Below are positions 25,802 through 34,150 of a stretch of 45,719 bases of DNA, piece after piece. This DNA comes from Desulfobacterales bacterium (GTDB lineage Bacteria > Desulfobacterota > Desulfobacteria > Desulfobacterales > C00003060), in assembly GCA_023129535.1 (NCBI GenBank), contig JAGMBW010000126.1, forward strand, positions 1 through 45,719. Direction: 5' to 3'. The stretch's first letter is position 1. Each line of letters begins with the position of its first letter. Under the pieces are notes generated by a model. The model was not told the origin of the DNA, searched no databases, and saw only the letters and a program-made list of their open reading frames with translations. A program made the position numbers and the translations under genes.

Positions 25802-26402
25802 AAATAGACACATCTCCCAGCCCTACCCGGATTACCTCAGGCATATCCCCAATAAGAGAAACCACGCTTGAGGGCCGTCCTGGCACTGGTCCTCCGTCTA
25901 TGACAATATCGATTTGAGCGCCAAGCGCCTCGAAGATCGCAGAGGGGTCGGACAGGATTGTACCATCTGGAAGGGTAGCGCTCGTAGAAATGATAGGGCG
26001 GTCGAGTTGTTTGACCAGGGACAAGCAGATGGGGTGATCCGGCACCCGAATACCAGCCGTTTTCTGTGATGTCAGCATCATCTTTGGAACAAGTTTGGAA
26101 CCTTCCAGCACAAACGTGTATGGACCAGGGAGGAGCCTTTTCATGGTTTTGTAAGCGTAATTGGACACCTTTGCATATTGACTGATGTTCTTCAGGTCGG
26201 AGCAGATGAAACTGAAAGGCTTTTTCTGGCGCCGCTGCTTCAGACGATAGATCTTGCCAATCGCCTTCTTGTTAATGATGTCACAGCCTATGCCATAATA
26301 AGTGTCTGTGGGGTAGGCAATGGTCGACCCGTCTTTTAGTGCCTCTGCAACCTTTTGAATCAGACGGGGTTGTGGATTCCTGGGATTGATGTTTATTAGC
26401 AT
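25791..26402 (-). CDS. YciO-like protein, Sua5/YrdC family
   Basis: A 203-residue stand-alone YrdC-fold protein. The family includes TsaC/Sua5, which makes threonylcarbamoyl-AMP for the t6A base of tRNA. This one follows the E. coli YciO pattern along its length (IAYPTDTYYGIGCDI, RLKQRRQKKPFSFICSDL, LLPGPYTFVLEG, GIRVPDHPI, IISTSATLPDG, VIDGG, VIRVGLGDVSIFEY). YciO has only weak or uncertain TsaC activity, so function is open. The ATG at 26402 fits the family; the open frame upstream to 26807 is noncoding and overlaps guaB. The repeat hairpin 26412-26471 ends 10 bases before the start and no ribosome site is seen. The stop is repeat-encoded. Confidence 0.9.
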   Translation of the reverse strand: MLININPRNPQPRLIQKVAEALKDGSTIAYPTDTYYGIGCDIINKKAIGKIYRLKQRRQKKPFSFICSDLKNISQYAKVSNYAYKTMKRLLPGPYTFVLEGSKLVPKMMLTSQKTAGIRVPDHPICLSLVKQLDRPIISTSATLPDGTILSDPSAIFEALGAQIDIVIDGGPVPGRPSSVVSLIGDMPEVIRVGLGDVSIFEY

Positions 26403-26411
26403 GGTTGTCAC

Positions 26412-26471
26412 GTTGAGCCGGTTGAGCCCGTTGAGCTTGTTAACCGGCAAAACGGGCTCAACCGGCTCAAC
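26412..26471. repeat. 21-bp perfect hairpin of GGTTGAGCCC words
   Basis: GTTGAGCCGGTTGAGCCCG (26412-26432 in full) and its exact 21-base reverse complement at 26451-26471 surround an 18-base loop that itself contains GTTGAGC and TTAACCGG. It sits in the 196-base divergent spacer between YciO-like and guaB, 10 bases from the YciO-like start, where a promoter or leader would be expected. Confidence 0.9.
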
Positions 26472-26598
26472 CAAAATATAGTTTCCTTGTGGTCTTCTTG
26501 TCAAGGCAATCGGTTCCGTCCTGCTCAATAAATTATTGCCAAAAGGGAGTCCATCTGGTATTTGTTCAAATTCAAAAAAGAGATACAGGAGAAGACCC

Positions 26599-28062
26599 AT
26601 GTCACAGGCTATCTTGGAGGAAGGTTTGACATTTGATGATATCTTACTCGTTCCCGCGCATTCAGAGGTGTTGCCAGGGGATGTGGATGTAAAAACCCGT
26701 TTAACCAGGAGGATTTCTCTGAACATACCCATTATAAGTGCAGCCATGGATACGGTGACAGAGGCTGAGACCTCTATCAGTCTGGCCAGGGAAGGGGGGA
26801 TGGGCATTATTCACCGAAATATGAGCATAAAGAGCCAGGCTCAGGAAGTGGACAAGGTCAAGAAGTCTGAGAGCGGCATGATTGTGGACCCCCTGACCAT
26901 TAATCCTGAGAGGCCTATCCATGAGGTACTCGCACTTATGGAAAGGTATCGCATTTCGGGTGTCCCAGTCGTTAAGGGAGAGCGGTTGGTAGGGATTGTA
27001 ACCAACAGGGACCTTCGGTTTGAAACGGACCTGAGCAAGAGGATCTCTGAGGTCATGACGAAAGACAACCTGGTCACAGTATCTGAGGGTATTACACTTG
27101 AGGAGTCCAAAAAGCTGCTGCACGAACACCGAATCGAAAAACTCCTGGTAGTGGATGACAAGGGGTTTTTGAAAGGGCTTATAACGATTAAAGACATAGA
27201 GAAGCTCAGAAAGTATCCCAATGCCTGCAAGGACGATCTGGGCAGGCTCCGGGTTGGTGCTGCCGTGGGAACGGGCCCTGACATGGAAGAGCGAACTGAA
27301 GCCCTCCTGAAAGCTGATGCCGATGTGATTTTGATCGACACCTCTCATGGTCACAGCCTCGGTGTATTAAAGGCGGTTGAACGGTTGAAAGGAACCTTCA
27401 AGAATATCGAATTGATTGCAGGTAATGTGGCCACAGCAGAAGGGGTTGAGGCCCTGGTCAGGCAAGGTGCTGACGGGGTAAAGGTAGGCGTTGGGCCAGG
27501 GTCCATTTGTACGACGCGCATCATTGCCGGGATTGGGGTCCCGCAGGTTACCGCCATCATGAGCTGCAGGCCTGTCAGCGAGAAAACCGGCGTTCCTCTT
27601 ATTGCTGATGGTGGCGTCAAGTACTCAGGCGACATAACCAAGGCAGTCGCTGTAGGTGCCCATGCGGTGATGATCGGGAGTCTCTTTGCCGGCACCGAGG
27701 AAAGCCCGGGGGAGACCGTCTTGTTTCAAGGCAGAAGCTATAAGGTATATCGAGGTATGGGATCTATAGAAGCCATGAAAAAGGGAGCCAGAGATAGATA
27801 CTATCAAGAAGATCTTGCCGAGGAGACCAAACTTGTTCCCGAAGGAATCGTAGGCCGGGTTCCCTATAAAGGGTCCCTCTCCGGATGCGTCTACCAGCTT
27901 GTTGGCGGTCTGAGGGCAGGCATGGGTTATGTTGGTTGCCGGAGCCTTGAGGAATTGCGGCAGAATGCAAGGTTTATCCGGATTACTGCATCCGGTTTAC
28001 GCGAGAGCCATGTGCATGACGTGATCATTACCAAAGAAGCTCCCAACTATCGGTTAGAGTAA
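26599..28062 (+). CDS. guaB: IMP dehydrogenase
   Basis: Oxidises IMP to XMP with NAD, the committed step to guanine nucleotides. The 487 residues match the usual 488: [15 protein letters not shown] at the start, two CBS domains (about 95-205), then the barrel with the catalytic Cys304 in [11 protein letters not shown] and the flap region ([26 protein letters not shown]). The ATG at 26599 has CAGGAG at good distance; 21 upstream in-frame codons are not family-like. guaA is not present in the window. It is followed by dnaE after a repeat element. Confidence 0.96.
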   Translation: MSQAILEEGLTFDDILLVPAHSEVLPGDVDVKTRLTRRISLNIPIISAAMDTVTEAETSISLAREGGMGIIHRNMSIKSQAQEVDKVKKSESGMIVDPLTINPERPIHEVLALMERYRISGVPVVKGERLVGIVTNRDLRFETDLSKRISEVMTKDNLVTVSEGITLEESKKLLHEHRIEKLLVVDDKGFLKGLITIKDIEKLRKYPNACKDDLGRLRVGAAVGTGPDMEERTEALLKADADVILIDTSHGHSLGVLKAVERLKGTFKNIELIAGNVATAEGVEALVRQGADGVKVGVGPGSICTTRIIAGIGVPQVTAIMSCRPVSEKTGVPLIADGGVKYSGDITKAVAVGAHAVMIGSLFAGTEESPGETVLFQGRSYKVYRGMGSIEAMKKGARDRYYQEDLAEETKLVPEGIVGRVPYKGSLSGCVYQLVGGLRAGMGYVGCRSLEELRQNARFIRITASGLRESHVHDVIITKEAPNYRLE

Positions 28063-28068
28063 CCTTCA

Positions 28069-28247
28069 TGGAGTGTTGGAGTAATGGAGTGTTGGAGTAA
28101 TGGAATACCCGGAAAAGAATCGTGCGTATCAAGAAGTAAGAGTCCAGAGAACTGACCTATGATTTCATGATAGAGGAAAGTAATTCGATATATGCCAGCG
28201 AATAATGCAATACTCCAGTACTCCAATACTCCAATACTCCACTCTCC
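28069..28247. repeat. TGGAGTAA-word hairpin between guaB and dnaE
   Basis: The 5' arm (28069-28107) is TGGAGTGT TGGAGTAA TGGAGTGT TGGAGTAA TGGA, period 8. The 3' arm (28208-28247) is made of ATACTCCA/GTACTCCA. The 100-base loop shows no ORF or known motif. The 5' arm starts 7 bases after the guaB stop codon. Confidence 0.88.
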
Positions 28248-28301
28248 TATTGAGGATCACAAACTTTACATCAGAACGAAAAAGACCGTGAATGGGTACA
28301 A

Positions 28302-31300
28302 ATGATCCCTTCCGCTGATTTTGTTCACCTTCATGTCCACACACAATACAGCCTCCTTGACGGGGCAATCCGCATCGATTCTCTTCTGAAGCGGGCTGCC
28401 TCCTACCAGATGATCTCTGTAGCTATCACTGATCACGGCACGATGTATGGGGTCATTGAGTTTTATGAAAAGGCATACAAGGCCGGTATCAAGCCAATCA
28501 TTGGATGCGAGATCTACGTAGCCCCCAGGAGCCGATTTGACAAGACTCCCGGTAACAAAAGGGGATTGTTTCACTTAGTACTGTTGGCGAAAAACAAAGA
28601 TGGATACCAGAATCTTTGCCGACTGGTTACTGCGGGTCATTTGGAGGGTTTCTACTACAAGCCCCGGGTGGACAAGGAAATCCTTGCCGGTTGCAGCAGG
28701 GGCTTAATTGCCCTGAGTGGCTGTCTCCATGGTGAGATCCCACGTTTGATACAAGCTGGTCGCCTGGATAAGGCTGGTGAAGTTGCACGCACATACGAGG
28801 CCATGTTTGGCAAGGGCAATTTCTATTTGGAGGTCCAAAACAATGGTATTGAAGCCCAGGAGGGCGTGAACCATGCCCTGCGGGAAATGAGTGAGAGGCT
28901 TTCTATTCCATTGGTGGCCACCAATGATTGCCACTATTTGGATCCAGAGGATGCCCATGCCCACGATGTCCTGCTGTGTATCCAGACCGGCAAAACCGTC
29001 AAAGAAACAAACCGTCTGAAGTTCCAGACCGATCAGCTTTATTTCAAGTCTCCGGAAGAGATGAAGCTTGATTTTCGTGACTATCCAGGCGCCATAGAGC
29101 ATTCAGTTGAAATCGGCAATCGATGTAATTTAGAACTTGATCTCAAGTCCCATCATTTTCCCAGATTTCGCCTCGAGTCTTATGGGCCGCCCGAAGACTC
29201 CGGCTCGGAGGTAATCGTTCCGGGGATAGAAAAAAATGACGAACCACTGCGCTCGAGAGAAAATGGGGTCTCCGGTGTGGATGAATACTTAGAACGAGAG
29301 GCGAGAAAGGGGCTGGAGATGCGATTAGAGGAAATCCGGTCGAGAACCCCTGACTTCTCGCCTGCAGACAGTGAGCGTTACCAAAAACGGCTTGACCGGG
29401 AGTTGGACGTTATCAAGGGAATGGGCTTTGCCGGATATTTCTTAGTTGTTGCAGACTTTGTTCGATTTGCCAGAGAGTCAAATATCCCGGTAGGGCCAGG
29501 TCGAGGTTCTGCAGCGGGTAGCCTGGTCGCCTATTCCCTTGGGATCACAGACCTGGATCCTATTGCGTACGGCTTGATATTTGAACGATTCTTAAATCCC
29601 GCACGGAAAAGCCTCCCCGACATCGATATTGATTTCTGCATAGAAGGCCGAGACACTGTCTTCAGGTACGTAGTGGAAAAATATGGAGGGCCGGATTATG
29701 TCGCCCAGATCATCACCTTTGGTAAAATGCAGGCGAGGGCGGTCATCAGGGACGTGGGAAGGGCCCTTGACATTCCCTTAAGAGAAGTTGACACAATCGC
29801 TAAGATGATACCCGAGGTGCTAAATATCAGCCTCGGGCAGGCCATTTCCCAGGAACCGAAATTACGAAACCTGGCAAAGGAAAGGCCCTACGTTAAAGAA
29901 CTTTTTACCATTGCACAGGCCCTGGAGGGGCTGCCAAGGCACGCTTCAACCCACGCTGCCGGGGTGGTGATTTCAGATCGGCCGCTGGTTGAGTATCTGC
30001 CGCTGGCCAGAGGCAAGAAAGGGGAGGTTGTAACCCAATATGACATGAATGCCGTGGAGAAAATCGGATTGATCAAGTTTGATTTTCTGGGGCTTCGCAA
30101 TCTCACCGTTATGAAGGAAGCATGTGAAATCATACGCAAACAGGGTGGCATACCACCTGACTTAGCACGTCTCGATGTGGCGGACAAAAAAACATATCAG
30201 CTCCTTGCTTCAGCCCAGACCACTGGCGTATTCCAGCTCGAAAGCTCTGGCATGAAAGACCTCCTGTCACGCCTGAAACCAGCCTGTTTTGAGGACATCA
30301 CTGCCCTGGTGGCCCTTTATCGTCCTGGGCCCCTGGACAGCGGCATGCACAATGAATTTGTTGAGAGAAAAAATGGTCGAGTTGCGGTGACCTACCTTCT
30401 CCCGGAGCTTGAACCTATTCTTAGGGATACGTACGGGGTCATCCTGTATCAAGAGCAGGTCATGAATATAGCCAGTGAACTTGCAGACTATTCTATGGCC
30501 GAAGCAGACAACCTGAGAAAAGCGATGGGTAAGAAGATCGGCGAGATCATGGCTCAAGAGCGTGAACGGTTCCTCTCAAGGGCCAAAAAGAAGGGGATGG
30601 ATGAGGAAAAGGCAGAAAATGTCTTTAACCAGATTCAGACATTCGGGCGGTATGGTTTTAATAAGGCCCACAGCGCTGCCTACGCCATGATTGCCTTTCA
30701 GACAGCCTATCTGAAGGCCCACTTTCCAGTTGAGCTTATGGCTGCCATTCTGACAAGCGAAATGGGCTCGACCGAAGAGGTGGTCAAATATATTGCCGAA
30801 TGCCGCAATCAGGGGATTGAGATCCTTCCTCCTGATATAAATCAAAGCGATACGAATTTCACGGTCGTAGAGGGCAAGATCCGTTTTGGCCTGGCAGCCG
30901 TCAAGAATGTTGGACAAGGGGCCATAGAGTCGGTTCTTGAGGTTCGAAAACAGGGTGGATCCTTCAAATCGTTGTTTGATTTCTGCGAGCGGGTAGACCA
31001 CAGAAAGGTTAACCGGCGCGTTGTTGAGAGCTTGATCAAGTCCGGGGCTTTTGATTCAACAGCGGCAAGACGCTCTCAGATGATGTCTGTGCTGGAGGAG
31101 GCCTTCGAAGCCGGACAAAAAATCCAGAAGGATCGCATAAACGGCCAATTTAGCCTTTTTGAGATGATGTCGCCAGACAGCCGTGGCGCGATCTATCCCC
31201 CATTTCCTGAAATAGAGGAATGGAATGAGGGTGAGCTTTTAAAGTATGAGCAGGAATCCGTCGGATTTTTTATAACCGGACACCCTCTCGGGAGATATGA

Positions 31301-31868
31301 ACCGATACTGAAGAAGTTTAGCAATGCGGATAGCGTGAAGCTTCAGGATCTTTCAGATGGTCGAGTCGTTCGCATCGGGGGCATTGTGCGGGACTATAAA
31401 CGCTATAATGACAAGAAGGGAGGGGTTATGGCCTTTGTAACCCTTGAGGACTTGAGCGGTCTTGTAGAGGTTACCCTCTTCTCCTCATTGTATTCCACGG
31501 TATCCGGCCTCATAGAGAAGGACTCTGCCGTCATGGTTGAGGGCCGCGTTACCAAAGACGAGAAGTCGAGCAAAATCTTAGCCGACACAGTTGTTCCGAT
31601 AGACCAGGCCGAGGCAACCTGGACAACGGGTGTCCATCTTAACGTTGATATGACCGCTCTCAACAAAGAAAGTCTCCGAAAACTCTGCGAGATCTTGAAG
31701 CAACACAAGGGGTCTTCCAGTGCCTATCTGCACCTTCTGATGCCCCAAAGGACCGACACTATTATTGCATTGCCCGCAAGCATAAGGGTAAAAGCTGGTC
31801 AGGACTTGACCCAGGCGGTCAACGAGTTTTTGGGCTACAGTGCGGTTGAGACCGTGTGTCAGAAGTAA
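28302..31868 (+). CDS. dnaE: DNA polymerase III alpha subunit
   Basis: The replicative polymerase. The 1188 residues open with a PHP domain (FVHLHVHTQYSLLDG, His11 and His13; ITDHGTMYG), followed by the polymerase core with GPGRGSAAGSLVAYSLGITDLDP and the catalytic aspartates in PDIDIDF (Asp440, Asp442, Asp444), then GFNKAHSAAYA, helix-hairpin-helix and a C-terminal OB domain (VVRIGGIVRDYKRYNDKKGG). It is the DnaE1 type by length and domain order. The PHP motifs look intact, so proofreading by this domain is possible; no dnaQ is in the window. The ATG at 28302 fits the family but has no clear ribosome site. Confidence 0.97.
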   Translation: MIPSADFVHLHVHTQYSLLDGAIRIDSLLKRAASYQMISVAITDHGTMYGVIEFYEKAYKAGIKPIIGCEIYVAPRSRFDKTPGNKRGLFHLVLLAKNKDGYQNLCRLVTAGHLEGFYYKPRVDKEILAGCSRGLIALSGCLHGEIPRLIQAGRLDKAGEVARTYEAMFGKGNFYLEVQNNGIEAQEGVNHALREMSERLSIPLVATNDCHYLDPEDAHAHDVLLCIQTGKTVKETNRLKFQTDQLYFKSPEEMKLDFRDYPGAIEHSVEIGNRCNLELDLKSHHFPRFRLESYGPPEDSGSEVIVPGIEKNDEPLRSRENGVSGVDEYLEREARKGLEMRLEEIRSRTPDFSPADSERYQKRLDRELDVIKGMGFAGYFLVVADFVRFARESNIPVGPGRGSAAGSLVAYSLGITDLDPIAYGLIFERFLNPARKSLPDIDIDFCIEGRDTVFRYVVEKYGGPDYVAQIITFGKMQARAVIRDVGRALDIPLREVDTIAKMIPEVLNISLGQAISQEPKLRNLAKERPYVKELFTIAQALEGLPRHASTHAAGVVISDRPLVEYLPLARGKKGEVVTQYDMNAVEKIGLIKFDFLGLRNLTVMKEACEIIRKQGGIPPDLARLDVADKKTYQLLASAQTTGVFQLESSGMKDLLSRLKPACFEDITALVALYRPGPLDSGMHNEFVERKNGRVAVTYLLPELEPILRDTYGVILYQEQVMNIASELADYSMAEADNLRKAMGKKIGEIMAQERERFLSRAKKKGMDEEKAENVFNQIQTFGRYGFNKAHSAAYAMIAFQTAYLKAHFPVELMAAILTSEMGSTEEVVKYIAECRNQGIEILPPDINQSDTNFTVVEGKIRFGLAAVKNVGQGAIESVLEVRKQGGSFKSLFDFCERVDHRKVNRRVVESLIKSGAFDSTAARRSQMMSVLEEAFEAGQKIQKDRINGQFSLFEMMSPDSRGAIYPPFPEIEEWNEGELLKYEQESVGFFITGHPLGRYEPILKKFSNADSVKLQDLSDGRVVRIGGIVRDYKRYNDKKGGVMAFVTLEDLSGLVEVTLFSSLYSTVSGLIEKDSAVMVEGRVTKDEKSSKILADTVVPIDQAEATWTTGVHLNVDMTALNKESLRKLCEILKQHKGSSSAYLHLLMPQRTDTIIALPASIRVKAGQDLTQAVNEFLGYSAVETVCQK

Positions 31869-31873
31869 AGAGG

Positions 31874-31959
31874 AATGGAGTGTTGGAGTACTGGAGTAGT
31901 GGAGTAGTGTTTTTAATCCATCACTCCATGACTCCATCACTCCATCACTCCATCACTCC
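31874..31959. repeat. TGGAGT-word hairpin between dnaE and UPF0280 gene
   Basis: The 5' arm (31874-31909: ATGGAGTG TTGGAGTA CTGGAGTA GTGGAGTA GTG) and the 3' arm (31918-31959: CCATCACT words) pair as a hairpin of nearly 40 bp with an 8-base T-rich loop. It starts 5 bases after the dnaE stop and ends 17 bases before the next ATG. Confidence 0.9.
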
Positions 31960-31976
31960 TGGGGAATGGTTACCGA

Positions 31977-32711
31977 ATGACGAGGCCGCACGAACATCGC
32001 ACATATCGCAGTCTTGTTTCCCAGGGAACATTGGCAAGTTTTCGGGTTGTGGTCAAGGAGACCGATCTTTTTGTTAGGGCTGACAGATCCCTTGAGACCG
32101 AAACCAGAGATCTTGTTTTGAGACACAGAATTCCTCTTGAGCGTTATCTTCAACAGCATCCAGAATTTGCACATGGGCTGATCCCGTTACCCCAGGACCA
32201 ACTGGCCCCACCTATTGTCAGGACCATGATTGCGGCCGGCCAAAAGGCCGGTGTTGGCCCGATGGCAGCAGTTGCAGGAACCATAGCTGAGTATGTGGGC
32301 AGAGACCTCTTAACGTACACCAAAGATGTGATCGTTGAAAATGGGGGAGATATCTTTATCAGAACCGGTTTTCCTCTAATCGCGGCCGTATTTGCTGGTA
32401 AATCTCCGCTGAGTAGTAAGCTTGGGGTGCGGATCGACTCGCCGGGGCATCCTGTGGCAGTTTGTACCTCTTCGGGAACTCTGGGTCATTCCCTCAGCCT
32501 TGGGAGGGCTGACGCAGCCGTAGCGATATCGGCGTCGGCCGCACTCGCAGATGCAGCCGCCACAGCCATTGGAAACAAGGTCTCAGACAAGTCCGACATC
32601 GAACCGGCCATAGCGTTCGGAAAGAAGATAGAAGGGGTTCTGGGCATGGTTGTTATTCTGGATGACGAGATCGGTTTTTGGGGTGAGGTGGAGCTGGTAA
32701 GGCTCGCATAG
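31977..32711 (+). CDS. UPF0280 family protein (ApbE-like fold), function unknown
   Basis: A 244-residue protein I place in the UPF0280/COG2122 family, whose fold is related to the flavin-transferase ApbE. Recognisable stretches are FRVVVKETDLFVRAD, AGTIAEYVGRDLL, VIVENGGDIFI, VCTSSGTLGHSLSLGRADAAVAIS and ADAAATAIGN. Members occur in anaerobic bacteria and methanogens; no activity is established that I can name with confidence. No signal peptide is present. The ATG at 31977 directly follows a repeat arm, with GGGGAA 14 bases upstream as the only possible ribosome site. Confidence 0.85.
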   Translation: MTRPHEHRTYRSLVSQGTLASFRVVVKETDLFVRADRSLETETRDLVLRHRIPLERYLQQHPEFAHGLIPLPQDQLAPPIVRTMIAAGQKAGVGPMAAVAGTIAEYVGRDLLTYTKDVIVENGGDIFIRTGFPLIAAVFAGKSPLSSKLGVRIDSPGHPVAVCTSSGTLGHSLSLGRADAAVAISASAALADAAATAIGNKVSDKSDIEPAIAFGKKIEGVLGMVVILDDEIGFWGEVELVRLA

Positions 32712-32736
32712 ATCCGCTTTCCGGAGATTTAAAAAG

Positions 32737-32979
32737 AATCACGAAAACACGAAAGAACGAAAGCGCGAAAGAGGAAAGGACCATGAGTAGCTCGATTTCA
32801 AACAATAGCTCAATTACAGAGATGGAAAAAAACAAGCATCAGTTTGCCCAACTTCGATCATATCTCAGGGCTACCAGCCTGAAGGTAGGATTGTTAGTAA
32901 ATTTTTCAAGGCCCACTTTAGGGGCAAGAAGAGTTGTCAACTAATTTTCGTGTTTTCGTACTTTCGTGTTTTCGTGATT
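32737..32979. mobile_element. Arm-flanked element carrying a GxxExxY gene remnant
   Basis: The 5' arm AATCACGAAAACACGAAAG (32737-32755, continuing in CGAAAG words to 32771) and the 3' arm (32945-32979, ending CTTTCGTGTTTTCGTGATT) are inverted repeats: 19 bases exact at the outer ends and about 31 of 35 overall. Between them lies the reading frame 32783-32944, the tail of a GxxExxY protein. The plan (tandem-word arms around a loop) is that of the cargo-less hairpins elsewhere in the window. That it is or was mobile is inferred. Confidence 0.65.
32783..32944 (+). pseudogene. GxxExxY family protein, C-terminal remnant
   Basis: A 53-residue frame with a possible ribosome site (GAGGAAAGG) reads MSSSISNNSSITEMEKNK, then HQFAQLRSYLRATSLKVG and LLVNFSRPTLGARRVVN. 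The second part matches the last third of GxxExxY proteins (HEAQLLTYLR..G.RLGLLINF....KRVVN), a family of about 125 residues assigned to the PD-(D/E)xK nuclease superfamily. The N-terminal two thirds with the GxxExxY motif and the catalytic residues are missing, replaced by 15 low-complexity residues, so it cannot be an active nuclease. It sits inside inverted arms. Confidence 0.75.
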
Positions 32980-33091
32980 AGGTACTTTCGTGTTTGATTC
33001 CGTGTGACACCGATTACGCGTGAACAAAAGGGCTTGTATTTTTGGTCAAGACTGCTATAAGACTTCAATATTTCTTGCTGAGGTGAAAGAT

Positions 33092-33565
33092 ATGAAGACC
33101 CTGTGGGCTCCGTGGCGAATGGAGTACATTCTGAGTGAAAAAGAAAAGGAGTGTATATTCTGTGTTGCCTTGTCGGAGCGGGGCAACCTCACCCTATACA
33201 AAGGTCCACTCTCCATGGTCATGATGAACAAGTATCCGTATATTAATGGACATCTTTTGGTTGCTCCCAAAAGGCATGTATCGTCCCTGGATGAGATGAC
33301 AATGGAAGAGATGGCTGATCTTTTGAAGACGACAAAAGAGTCCATCGGAATCCTGAAAAAAGTGATGAAGCCAGATGGATTCAATGTGGGTCTGAATCTC
33401 GGGGTGGTGGCTGGTGCAGGTGTAGAGCAGCACCTTCATTTTCACATTGTGCCACGCTGGCATGGGGATACCAATGCTATGACCTTGTTTGCTGAGGTGC
33501 GGGTGATACCTGAACACCTTGAGGCAACTTATCACAACCTCAAACCACATTTTGAAAGACTTTGA
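33092..33565 (+). CDS. HIT family hydrolase or nucleotide phosphorylase
   Basis: A 157-residue histidine-triad protein with QHLHFHIVPRW (His114, His116, His118) and an N-terminal zinc-type Cys pair (CIFC, Cys21 and Cys24). The opening MKTLWAPWRMEYI is typical of a bacterial/archaeal branch annotated as HIT hydrolases or diadenosine tetraphosphate (AP4A) phosphorylases. The likely substrate is a dinucleoside polyphosphate or nucleoside phosphoramidate. The ATG at 33092 has GAGGTGAAAG just upstream; an upstream in-frame ATG at 33020 adds 24 unlikely residues. It is followed after 36 bases by the LapA-like gene, so the two probably form an operon. Confidence 0.92.
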   Translation: MKTLWAPWRMEYILSEKEKECIFCVALSERGNLTLYKGPLSMVMMNKYPYINGHLLVAPKRHVSSLDEMTMEEMADLLKTTKESIGILKKVMKPDGFNVGLNLGVVAGAGVEQHLHFHIVPRWHGDTNAMTLFAEVRVIPEHLEATYHNLKPHFERL

Positions 33566-33601
33566 GTCAACAAACGCAACTCTGTACAAGGAGGATTCGA
33601 G

Positions 33602-33949
33602 ATGAAAACCCTAAAGCTCGTGTTGTTGTCTCTAGTGATCATTTTTCTGGTGGTTCTTGTATGGCAGAACCCTGGTGTTTTTATGGATAAGAAGGCCTTG
33701 AGGCTTAACCTTCCGGTATGGGGTGACCACCAGACCCAGCCTATTTACTTGTTCTTGTACTTTCTGTCTCTCTTTTTCATTGGCCTTGTGGTTTCCTATT
33801 TCTATGGGCTGAGTGAGCGTTTTAAGGCAAAAAAAGTGACAAGAAATCATCTCGAGACCATCCGTAAGTTGGAAGAAGAGATAAAGGTCTTCAAAAGCTT
33901 GCCTGTTTATAAAGAAAGTACGCCTTCCAAAGAAACCGAGGTTGTCTAA
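33602..33949 (+). CDS. LapA-domain (DUF1049-like) membrane protein
   Basis: A 115-residue inner-membrane protein with two helices (about 4-23 and 49-69) separated by a short periplasmic stretch, and a cytosolic tail with coiled-coil character (VTRNHLETIRKLEEEIKVFK). This is the plan of LapA/YciS-type proteins, which in E. coli help control lipopolysaccharide synthesis at the membrane; that function is carried over by family only. AAGGAGG lies 9 bases before the ATG. It is followed by a repeat element and mutS. Confidence 0.8.
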   Translation: MKTLKLVLLSLVIIFLVVLVWQNPGVFMDKKALRLNLPVWGDHQTQPIYLFLYFLSLFFIGLVVSYFYGLSERFKAKKVTRNHLETIRKLEEEIKVFKSLPVYKESTPSKETEVV

Positions 33950-34023
33950 CTCAACGGGATTTCTGCAACTCATTGAAATTACGCCACGTTGTTTTGTGGG
34001 TTGTAAGCCCGAGATAAGGAATG

Positions 34024-34118
34024 ATGGAGTAATGGAGTATTGGAGTGATGGAGAACATAGAACCACCAAAGATCCTCTCAGACCCATACCTCCATTGCTC
34101 CATTACTCCATTACTCCC
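34024..34118. repeat. TGGAGTAA-word hairpin upstream of mutS
   Basis: The 5' arm (34024-34053) is ATGGAGTA ATGGAGTA TTGGAGTG ATGGAG. The 3' arm (34087-34118) is CCTCCATTGCTCCATTACTC and further words. The loop is about 33 bases. It is followed by a small hairpin CAGGGC/GCCCTG (34121-34136) just before mutS. Confidence 0.88.
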
Positions 34119-34150
34119 TCCAGGGCATAGGCCCTGCGGGTTTTCCTGCC

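Noticed and set aside
26403-26807. N-terminal extension of the YciO-like frame up to 26807
   Set aside because: It runs antisense to the start of guaB and through the repeat hairpin; the family N-terminus is at 26402.
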